From Cylindrotheca closterium (Eukaryota > Bacillariophyta > Bacillariophyceae > Bacillariales > Bacillariaceae), in assembly GCA_933822405.4 (NCBI GenBank), contig CAKOGP040002369.1, positions 23,303-87,302 of the forward strand: DNA of 64,000 bases, written 5' to 3'. The translations under genes were made by a program, and so were the position numbers. Of the stretch, positions 32,217 through 40,783 are shown in pieces. How positions within the stretch are numbered: position 1 is the stretch's first letter; each line of letters opens with the position of its first letter. Under the pieces are notes generated by a model that worked only from the letters and a program-made list of their open reading frames with translations, searched no databases and was not told where the DNA came from.

Positions 32217-32827
32217 GCAGTTCCTTCATCAAGTATTGCTCATTGCCTCCGATTATTTTCGATTCTGCAGTAGAATATATATCTCTAGTCTCGTCCCCCC
32301 TCATCCTTATTCTTTGCGATGATATACTGCATGATGATGATACAAGGAGAGGGCGGTGACAAAATTCAAAATACTGATGATGTGCAACTTTTTCAAAATA
32401 TTTGAACGTTAAATGTGCGTGAGCCTAACGACCCGAACTGTTGTTCGTTTGAAAAATGTCCGACAAAATAACAACGTATCAGAAGAATAAGCGAATAATG
32501 ATGAATGGAAAGGTGAAGGTGAAGCTATAGCCTATCATGAGGAGCAAAGCATTCACCTGTGCCTCTGGTTGTAATCTATTACCATGGTTGATCCTTATTT
32601 TGCTTACGTGCAGGGAGGACAAAGAATCTGAAAACTGATGTGCTGACATTAATGAAATTGCGTGTTCTTTCGTGTCATCGCAAAACCGAACACCAAAAAG
32701 ACGACGAGAACCCCCTTGGATGGATCTCATCATGCGCAACGAGATCCCCTCGTTCCTCATAAAAAGAAGTTTAGAAACGAACAGTAGAACAAACAAGCAA
32801 AACCTTACACAAGAAAAACCATCATCC
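32217..32827. other. Intergenic spacer and 5' region of the repeat-protein gene
   Basis: 611 bp. The open frame runs upstream from 32828 to 32672, but its translation is unlike a pre-sequence and is taken as 5' UTR. The 21-bp block shared with 28163 lies at 32446-32466. Confidence 0.45.
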
Positions 32828-33733
32828 ATGAATACTCTTGCCATCCTCTCCAGACGGGCTGCATTGACAGTCGCCAGAACACAATCCCAGTCCTCCTGCG
32901 TCCCTCGCATGATTCCTCGTATGCTCCTGAGTACTAGTACTGCTGCCGCCGCACCACCACAACCCTTTGCCGTCGAATCTCCCGAAGGACCTTCGGATTT
33001 GGAACGTGCCGACAACCTTGATTGGGACGAATTCGCCGTCGACTATGAGATCATGTCGGGGCACAACATCAAAATCAAGGAAGATCGAGCCGCTGCGGCC
33101 ATGAGGGGTCGTACTGCTGCACCACAACCCTTTGCAGTCGAATCTCCCGAAGGACCTTCCGATTTGGAACGGGCCGAGAATCTCGACTGGTATGAATTTG
33201 CCGTCGACTATGAAATCATGTCGGGGCATAATATCAAAATCAAGGAAGGTCGAGCGGATGCCGCCAAGACTTTTGCGGTCGAGTCCCCCGATGGTACCAC
33301 AGATGCCGAAATGATGGACACGGCCCAATGGGACGAGCAAGCCATTGAGCGAGAGCTCAAGTCTGGGCTTGCTTCTGAAATCATACGAGACCGTAAAGAA
33401 GCAGCCAAGGTGTTTGCAGTTGAATCTCCCGAAGGTCCTTCGGATTTGGAACGTGCTGACAACCTTGACTGGGACGAATTCGCCGTCGACTATGAAATCA
33501 TGTCGGGGCACAACATCAAGATCAAGGAAGGTCGAGCAGCTGCTGCCAAGGTTTTGGCAGTGGATGCTCCGGATGGAACTCCAGATGCGGAACTGGCGGA
33601 CATTGCCCAATGGGACGAAGCAGTGATCGACTATGCGGCAGAACATGAAGATTTGGCGGAAGTTCATCGCATTCACAAGCTTGAACAAGATGTCCGCAGA
33701 GAGACAGCTCTGGATGCCGAGCGCATTTGGTAA
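32828..33733 (+). CDS. Putative mitochondrial protein of five 47-residue repeats
   Basis: 301 residues from the chosen start (MNTLAILSRRAALTVARTQ), whose Arg/Ala/Leu/Ser-rich first 35 residues resemble a mitochondrial pre-sequence. A Met 52 codons upstream (32672) is in frame but adds a non-targeting stretch. The mature part is five tandem repeats starting at 32966, 33131, 33272, 33413 and 33554. Each opens F/L-AV-ES/DA-P-DG or EG and carries an acidic W-x-E-x-A-V/I-D/E motif. Units 1, 2 and 4 are almost identical (SDLERADNLDWDEFAVDYEI); units 3 and 5 are divergent (DAE-x-DxAQWDE). I do not recognise a named family. Confidence 0.72.
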   Translation: MNTLAILSRRAALTVARTQSQSSCVPRMIPRMLLSTSTAAAAPPQPFAVESPEGPSDLERADNLDWDEFAVDYEIMSGHNIKIKEDRAAAAMRGRTAAPQPFAVESPEGPSDLERAENLDWYEFAVDYEIMSGHNIKIKEGRADAAKTFAVESPDGTTDAEMMDTAQWDEQAIERELKSGLASEIIRDRKEAAKVFAVESPEGPSDLERADNLDWDEFAVDYEIMSGHNIKIKEGRAAAAKVLAVDAPDGTPDAELADIAQWDEAVIDYAAEHEDLAEVHRIHKLEQDVRRETALDAERIW

Positions 33734-34056
33734 TAATCAAGAGCAAGACACATGATGAACCAACACACAGCACACAGCTGCTGTACGCATCAATCTCATC
33801 TATCCACTTGTCGGAGCCCCGACGACTTGACTCTTTGACGTGTATAGGGCCAGTCAGTCTCGTGTCGACATGCACGCTTCATTGCATGTCCCATACATAT
33901 ATACCATACACCCATGAATGCACACATACATAGATATCATGTCAAGACATTATCAGACAAAGTAAAAAAACCAAACACACTATAGGCTTGACCGAATCAA
34001 TCAAAATAAACCACTGTTAAACTATGATACCGTATGGCTGATTACAATCTTTTAAA
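33734..34056. other. Convergent 3' spacer
   Basis: 323 bp between converging genes, A/T-rich at the end. Nothing else is recognised. Confidence 0.4.
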
Positions 34057-35417
34057 TCATGATCCCTGATCCAATTGTTTCAGCGCCGCCGACAACCAGT
34101 CGGGTCCTGAGGTGTCCGCCGGATACAGTAGGACGGATTCACCCTCTTGTTCTTGGAGGGTAAATCCACAGACCATCATTAATTCTACGGCACCCTCCAC
34201 ATCCACAAGGGCCGCCTTGATTTTGGGATTGGCCAATCGGACCTTGCGGAATTTGGCCGAATCCTCGCCTGGTTTTTGCCCCTTGGTAGTGGCATTGATC
34301 AGCAATTTTTTCATAATATTAAGACTGGAAGACAAGACGGCTTGGTCCGCAGTCGCCGATACCATGGTGGCTTTGGCTTGTTGAAATTCCAAGGGCAATT
34401 CTTCGTCATTGTCGTCGTCTGCTGCTGCCGTGGTGGCATCCCGCGGAGGAGCCACGCTGGGCAAATGATCTCCTGCCGTACCAGCATTCATGGTCCCATG
34501 TTGGACCGCCGTTGTGGCGTTACGAGCTTGTCCAGCGGTGGATCGAGAAATTTCGTAGGGATTGTATCCCAATTGAGCTGCCACTTGGGCTTCATTCTGT
34601 TTGGCAGCCTCTGCGGCCAATCGAGAGGCTTCCGATTTGGGTTCTTGACTGCTGGGATTCAATTGTTGTTCTAACTGTTGTTGTTCCAATATTTGCTGTT
34701 GTTTGGCCAATGTACTCTTGGTGACTTGCTTCATTGGTTTGGATTTGATCTTGTGGGCTTTTTCTCGGGCTTCAGCAGCTGCAATGACGGCCTTGCGACG
34801 GGCTTCGGCGTCCGCCGATTTGCCAGCCCCACTACTCCTAGCAGCAGCCTGCTTCTTTTCCAAAGAAGTGGAAATGCGGCGAACTTCCAGTTCTGCAAGC
34901 GTCAATTATTGTGGTAAAAGTGAAAAAGAAAGAGTCGCAATAAGTATAAGTCAAATTTCATGATGCTTCATCATTCCGATTCAATACGAGTTTTGGTACA
35001 TGGATTACTGCAGAGAGAGCACCATACATCCAAACGCAAGAAACAAGAATGCAGTCAAAACTCACCAATTGGTCGTTGGTCGGATCTTGCCATGTCCAAA
35101 AACATATCGTACATGATCTCTTCTTGTCCATTGCTTCCGGCAAAGCACAAGATATCACCTCGCAACATTCCAGCCTTCTCCGCTTGTCCACCAGGAACTA
35201 TTTCGTGTACAATGGCTGTCTTTTCCGAATTGGATCGCTTTTCCACCCGGACACCCAAGGGACCTGGCTCGGGAAGCGAAATGGAGTGGACCGTGCCTGG
35301 TTGGGAACCTCCCAAGGCTTGGCCACCGCCGTGGAATTTCTTTTGTCCTCCAAACATGTTGCCTAGTGGATTCGGCTTCTTTTTATCGTCCTTGAAAATA
35401 TTGTCCAAGAATCCCAT
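34057..35417 (-). CDS. PDZ-PUB domain protein, two exons
   Basis: CDS complement(join(34057..34892,35066..35417)), 395 residues. The 173-bp intron (GTGAGT to GCAG) joins QRPI to ELEVRRIS in phase. Exon 1 (about residues 35-115) is a PDZ domain: PLGVRVEKR, AIVHEIVPGGQAEKAGMLRGDIL and MYDMFLDMARS. The middle is Ala/Gln/Lys-rich and probably helical or disordered. The C-terminal 95 residues form a PUB/PUG domain (LNIMKKLLINATTKG, FRKVRLANPKI, AVELMMVCGFTLQE). PUB domains bind the C-terminus of Cdc48/p97, so this is likely a Cdc48 adaptor that selects clients or membranes through its PDZ module. That role is inference. Confidence 0.88.
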
Positions 35418-36089
35418 TTTGAGAATATGCTTGCTTGCTTGCTTGCTTGATGGATGGATGGATGGATTGATTTTGTGTGCCGATTGAGTGAATGCGAGAT
35501 GCGTCGCTTTGCTTTTGGTTTTGGTTTTGCTTTTGCTTTGCTTATATATCGATACTGATCCTTGTTGGACTGCTGGCTTTTCCTCGCGACTCGATAGAAT
35601 GAATCAATTTCCAGCTTTTGGAAATGTGTCTTGCAATATTAAACTACGTTCGATGGTTTCCACCGCTGAATGGCACAAGTGTTTTGCAATGCCAGAAACA
35701 AGAGTGAAAAGATTTGATTTTTCTTCTTTCGGTTGCGTTCTTTCGATTGGTTCGACTAGTATACCGGAAATACGACTTCTTCGATTCTAAAATATTGCGA
35801 TATTATCTGTATACCGGTACACGTGTACCGGTATATATGTTGTAGTGTAACTGTTTGTTGCTCTCACGCATTACGTCCAAATACCGAAATGGAGTTGTAG
35901 TAGGGAGAATCATTCCCGCGAATTGCATTTGAATATCTCTTGCTTGCGCAAGCTTGAATATGAATCCTACATTTTCTACTGCAATGACTACCGGTATAAA
36001 TAAGAGAAAACCCACAAGGCATCTCATTCATCGTCACCGCATTATTGCCACATTACATACGAAAGAGTGCAAGCATAGCAAAAGATAAT
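35418..36089. other. Intergenic spacer with GCTT/GGAT microsatellites
   Basis: 672 bp. Tetranucleotide runs at 35429-35467 lie in the 5' UTR of the PDZ-PUB gene. Three TACCGGTA palindromes (35812, 35826, 35989) are present. No gene is seen. Confidence 0.45.
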
Positions 36090-37625
36090 GTCAGTTCGGC
36101 ACCAACATCAAGGGAAAAGAAGTTCCAAGAAATGTTCAAATACTGACATTCAATCGAGGCATTCAGGTTTTACCTATTATTGAGTTGTGCTCCGGCTGTA
36201 GTAGGTTTTTGCAGGAAGTAACTCTGCCTGAAGGATTGATCGAGATTGGTATTCGGGAATTTGCTAGCTGCACAAGGCTGCTGGAAATCAAGATTTGTAG
36301 CACGGTAGAATGTATTGGGTATAGTTCATTTTTGGATTGCCACCAGCTGAAGAAAGTATAATTTGAAAAGTCATCGACTTCGCCCCAACATGATCATCTA
36401 ACAACAATCGGTATCTTGGCTTTCTCTTCGTGTAATTGATTGCAAAGAATCAGGCTCCCTTTGTCTGTGAACACGGTTGACTCGTGTGGCTTTATGCTTT
36501 GCAGGGCTTTGGAAGTTGACCTCTCGGCGACGTCCATCGTAGAGATTCTCGGTGCGGAGTTCTTTGGTGTAGTCGTGTTTCCTTGCAAACCGTAAGCCTA
36601 CCAAAATCGTTGGCGCATATTCGGAACGAAGCATCCTTTGACTGCACTTGCTTGGCCACAGTCATAATTCCCCTGGATTCACAGCGGATCAAGATTGAAA
36701 GCGAATGAATCCTTTCAAGGCTGCAACTCTCTTGCAAACCTACCTATGTAGCTGCTCCAAAGCCAAGCCAAGCTCTTTTGAAGAATTCACGATACCGAAA
36801 GATCGCTTCTGTGAACGGGCAGATCATATTATAACCGATTTGGTAGCCAGACGAGACAGAAAAAATTCTACGTTTCGTGGACTTGGATTCCAAAAAGCTC
36901 GAGTCTGCCGCATCTACGGGAACCGTGAACTGATTTTTCTTATCTCGCAAAGGATGCATCAGTACGGGATTGGGCACAGACAAAATGGAAAGACGGATTG
37001 GGTACCAACCGTTTCGTTGGGGGCATCGACAAATCAAATGGTTCCAAAGCACAAAATAAACTAGATTCGGAAGCCTCATCGCGAAAAAACAAAGTGTTGG
37101 AGGCGTTCGCAGATACCAACGTTGGAATCTTCAGGGTTGTCCGAATGAATCGATTCTACAAGTGGAGCTACTGGCAGTTTTTGTGTGTGGCCATTTACAA
37201 AACGAATGGTGTACTGGAGGCAAATGTCAAGACAATTGGTAGGACTGAAGGTATAAAGACTTGTGGCACTCAGTCTTTTATTAAAATACCATTATCGAAT
37301 AGCGTTGGGATGTTCTGATGAGCAACATCATGGTATTCAATGTTAGCGCTATTGCATGTTCCTTCTTCTTTTTCATCAGAACCATGCAGTATTCGAAAAT
37401 CAACCGGGATCGAAAGTAAACAATGTTTTGCTTCAAAAAGCTCCTCAAAAGTGGATGGTTGATCGTCTAGAACGTTGGGGTGCGAAATCTTGGATAGAAG
37501 ACAAGCAAAGTAGGGTACAAGCTATTCTCGCTGAAGACGCCATGAAGCATATTTCATATTTGCACGCTACAAATGTATGGAAGCCACATCGATCTTGGAA
37601 CTGGCCTTGTGGAAAGGTAATTTGA
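36090..37625 (+). pseudogene. Decayed LRR_5 (BspA-type leucine-rich repeat) gene
   Basis: Plus-strand translation gives KGKEVPRNVQILTF, then EVTLPEGLIEIGIREFASC, LLEIKICSTVECIG and LDCHQLKKV-stop. Next, in other frames, come RIRLPLSVNTVDSCGFMLC, ALEVDLSATSIVEILG, and SLPKSLAHIRNEASFDC with LATVIIPLD. These follow the LRR_5 consensus L-x-EV-x-LPEGL-x-IG-x-AF-x-C-x-L. Homology then fades; near 37440-37570 a WMVDRLERWGAKSWIEDKQSR block may be the old C-terminus. Several stops and frame changes show a pseudogene. Confidence 0.7.
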
Positions 37626-38579
37626 AGAGCGGACGGAGCAATGATGGTGCCAAGCGACGGGCGCTAGATCGAGAAGAGTGCCGCCGGTGTGTCTGCAGAT
37701 TGGACTTTGTGATTCCGAGTGTAGTAATGTCCTTGGGAATCCCAACAGGAGCTTGATATCAATTTGATTAACTTGTGCAAGATACCATTGGTCATCAACC
37801 AAATTGCAAAGATTATAGTATCGATCTAGACCGTACGGTAGTTTCCTACCATATATCATCATTGCCATAGGAGCGGAGTAGTCATACCGGTAGTTAGTGA
37901 ATTACGTTCGTTTTCGATTGGTTCGAGTGCGACCCCTTTGACTACAACTTCTCCGTATCGCGTAGTGATCATAATGCCAAGGACAGTTTCAGAGGAAATG
38001 AGAGAGGAGGCAATATCCAGATATTGCAAAAAAGAGAGCGAGTATGTTGAACGATGGTGGTAATGTGATCTTTGTCATTTTCTCTTAAAAGTATAAAAGG
38101 TAATAAGCGTACCTACGGTAAGCAGAATCATCATCGTGAATTGATTCATTCGACTTCTGTGACGAACACACAGGTGAAAACTTGAATTGTTCTCTCTAGT
38201 ACATTTTCTACTGCAATGATCTACATAGGACACGTCTCACAGAATAGAACGTAGTAGGAGTTGTGTGAGGCATCACCCGAACATCATGAAAAGTACGCAT
38301 ACAGGAAAGAGTGAATCGGGAGAGAGATAAAGTTGAAAGTGGCATCAAAGCGTAGCGATTTGTCCTTTTAATTCCTGCTAAAGTAGATACCTGATTCCCT
38401 TTCCATTTTGATTGCAAGAACAAGGTACAATTCCTTATCATTTTGTCCATTATTGTTTTCATCTCCTCCTATATTTGTTCTAAACAATCATATTCTTTTT
38501 CCATATGTTTATTTTATTTCCACAGACCAACCTACAGTATCTTTTTAAAAGGCACATACAAATCACAAACAGCAAAAAG
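37626..38579. other. Intergenic spacer and BSD gene 5' region
   Basis: 954 bp. TACCGGTA lies at 37885-37892. A polypyrimidine-CACAG at 38508-38525 looks like a 3' splice site, so the BSD gene may have a 5' UTR intron. No other gene is seen. Confidence 0.4.
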
Positions 38580-40613
38580 ATGTGGGCAGCTCTCAAAGCC
38601 GACATGACCGAGTTTGTCACGACCGTCAAGGCCGAGACGACGGAAACTTTGACTGCTTTGGATCAAGGTTTGGACGATGTGAACGATGAGCATAATGACG
38701 CGAGTGGTGCCATGATTGATTTGGGAACTGGCATGGCCATTGACAATGATGATGATGATAATAAGAATGCTGCACCTGTTCCTGTTCCGAAACAGCCTCC
38801 TTCCAAGGAAGAAATCCTGGAATACTTGTATTCCTGTGAGCCTGTCTTTCGGGATCCCCTGACGGAACACGAAGAAGAAGCCATGAATGAGTTCCAACTA
38901 GACGAAAAGACCCAAGAGATAACCAAATTGTTGGAAGAGCATCCTGAAACGCTTCGAGCGACCTTTGAACAATTGACAAGTGAAGTGGAGTATGCTGACT
39001 TTTGGAATCGGTATTATTGCCGATTGAGTGAAGAAAACCTAGAAGAAACATTTGCCAATTATTACATCGAGGAAAATGAGGCTACTGGACCATCTGCCTT
39101 GAGCAGTGTTACCAACTTTTTGGGAGGTGCCGTAGCCAGACTCGTTGAAGAAGGAGAAGAAGTTCAGAATCGTTCGGGAGGAGCCTCTGCCAAGAGTGCA
39201 CTAGGGTTCTTAACACGAGGTGGACGTCCGCCCTTTGTACTCAATACAGCTGTCAGTAGCGATGATGACGAAGAGTATGAAGGAGAACAACAACAAGATT
39301 CTTTTGAGGATGAAGAAGACTTTGGCTGGGGAGAAGATAGTGAGGAAGAGGAAGAGGATGACGACGAAAATGAAGGTGATTATGATGGTGGTGGCGAAGT
39401 TGTAGAGTTCAAGGATACCGAAAAGGAAGACCTTAAGCAAAAGCTTGCACAAGCCATGGAAGAAAGACATCAATTGCAAAAGACTATTGAAATGCAGACG
39501 GCCGAGATTAAAGAACTCAAGGTCAAAGAGGCTGAGGACGACAAGGGACATGCTTCGGCAACAGCCGAAGAGGCAGCAGCACCCGCGGATGCCGCCTTGA
39601 AACAAGAGCTGGATGCTCTCAAAATGGAGCTATTCGAAAAGGAGTCCGAGTTGGCTGGTTTGAAACTGAAAATGGACGACAACAACATGGAACATCAACA
39701 TCAGAGCGAAGAAATCTCGGAAGAAATGCAGGTACACTTGAACGAAAAGGACGGAAAAATTGCTAGTTTGGAAGCACAATTAAACTCGTTCCAGGAAAAT
39801 GCTTCCAACGCCAATGATGCCCTCCTGGCTCAAACCAAGCAAGAAAATGAAGAACTACAGAAATCTATGAACGACTTTGTTCATCGGTGGCAAGATCAAG
39901 AAGCAAAAAATACTGCATCCGCACAAGCCCTCGAAAAGTCGCAAGCGGAAAACGAGGAACTCGGTGAGGAAGTTCAGTCACTCAAGGACCAACTCGCGGC
40001 CCTACAAAAAGACTTGCAGATTGCTAATTCCGCAGCAGCTGTTGCTGCATCTTCTCAAGGAGATGATACTGGCAATAATGCTCTACAAGAAGAGCTGCTT
40101 CAAGCCAAACAGCAAGTCTCCACTTTGCAACAAGAGGCGTCCAGTGTCAAGAGTCAACTGGAGGGATTGCAAAAGGAGAACCAAGAACTTGTCAGCCAAT
40201 TGCAGGCGTCCCAATCCAAGGAACAAGATCTAATCAAGAATTTGGATCAAGCGAAGGCACTGCTACAACAAGCCGCAAACGATGCTGCGGGCATGGACAC
40301 GTTGACACAGGATAAGGAAGCACTGGCTGCAGAATTGCAAGCAGAAAAGGTCAGGCAAGCTAGTTTGCAAGAGGAATTGCAATCCACAAAGGCCTTACTT
40401 TTGCAAACCCAAGTCGAATTGGAGAATGCCAAGACACAGCAGCAAACCCAATCTGAATTATTGGAGACCAAGACACACTCGTCTGCTGGATCACAGTCGA
40501 CAGGAATCAAAGTACCTGAGCCAGCAGCATTGGTACCAGATGTTGGTGATGATGGTGGTGGTGGTGACGAGGATGTCGAAGCCGATGCTGACGATTGGGG
40601 TGATGATTGGTAA
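38580..40613 (+). CDS. BSD-domain coiled-coil protein
   Basis: 677 residues from MWAALKADMTEFVTTVKAET; the Met 25 codons upstream (38505) spans a likely 3' splice site and is not preferred. Residues about 75-160 hold a BSD domain: EYLYSCEPVFRDPLT, LLEEHPETLRATFEQL, then VEYADFWNRYYCR with the diagnostic FW pair. Acidic segments (225-290) precede a long heptad coiled coil (about 290-630, KQKLAQAMEERHQLQKTIE and onward), and the end is DDWGDDW. BSD proteins of this form (SYAP1/DOS2-like) are cytoplasmic or membrane-associated adaptors; the role here is unknown. Confidence 0.85.
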   Translation: MWAALKADMTEFVTTVKAETTETLTALDQGLDDVNDEHNDASGAMIDLGTGMAIDNDDDDNKNAAPVPVPKQPPSKEEILEYLYSCEPVFRDPLTEHEEEAMNEFQLDEKTQEITKLLEEHPETLRATFEQLTSEVEYADFWNRYYCRLSEENLEETFANYYIEENEATGPSALSSVTNFLGGAVARLVEEGEEVQNRSGGASAKSALGFLTRGGRPPFVLNTAVSSDDDEEYEGEQQQDSFEDEEDFGWGEDSEEEEEDDDENEGDYDGGGEVVEFKDTEKEDLKQKLAQAMEERHQLQKTIEMQTAEIKELKVKEAEDDKGHASATAEEAAAPADAALKQELDALKMELFEKESELAGLKLKMDDNNMEHQHQSEEISEEMQVHLNEKDGKIASLEAQLNSFQENASNANDALLAQTKQENEELQKSMNDFVHRWQDQEAKNTASAQALEKSQAENEELGEEVQSLKDQLAALQKDLQIANSAAAVAASSQGDDTGNNALQEELLQAKQQVSTLQQEASSVKSQLEGLQKENQELVSQLQASQSKEQDLIKNLDQAKALLQQAANDAAGMDTLTQDKEALAAELQAEKVRQASLQEELQSTKALLLQTQVELENAKTQQQTQSELLETKTHSSAGSQSTGIKVPEPAALVPDVGDDGGGGDEDVEADADDWGDDW

Positions 40614-40783
40614 AAGCGCACAAGCAAATATCCTAAGTGGCATGTCACTTTGATCTTGGTTCCACACAGAAATTAGAATCTATTATATAAAAGATACATA
40701 TTATATTTTCCCTTCTTCCCCCTTGTCCTTTGTTCAATGTATTGTTGTCAGGGGAAGAACCGATGAATGAAACAACCCTTCAT

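Noticed and set aside
32672..32827. Upstream in-frame extension of the five-repeat protein
   Set aside because: Its translation is charged and unlike a targeting sequence; the Met at 32828 begins a typical mitochondrial pre-sequence.
32822..33688. 288-codon minus-strand frame opposite the five-repeat gene
   Set aside because: It mirrors the repeat structure of the plus strand and has no start context or domain; the plus strand has a plausible targeting peptide.
35488..35790. 100-codon plus-strand frame upstream of the PDZ-PUB gene
   Set aside because: It has no homology pattern and lies over the promoter and microsatellite region.
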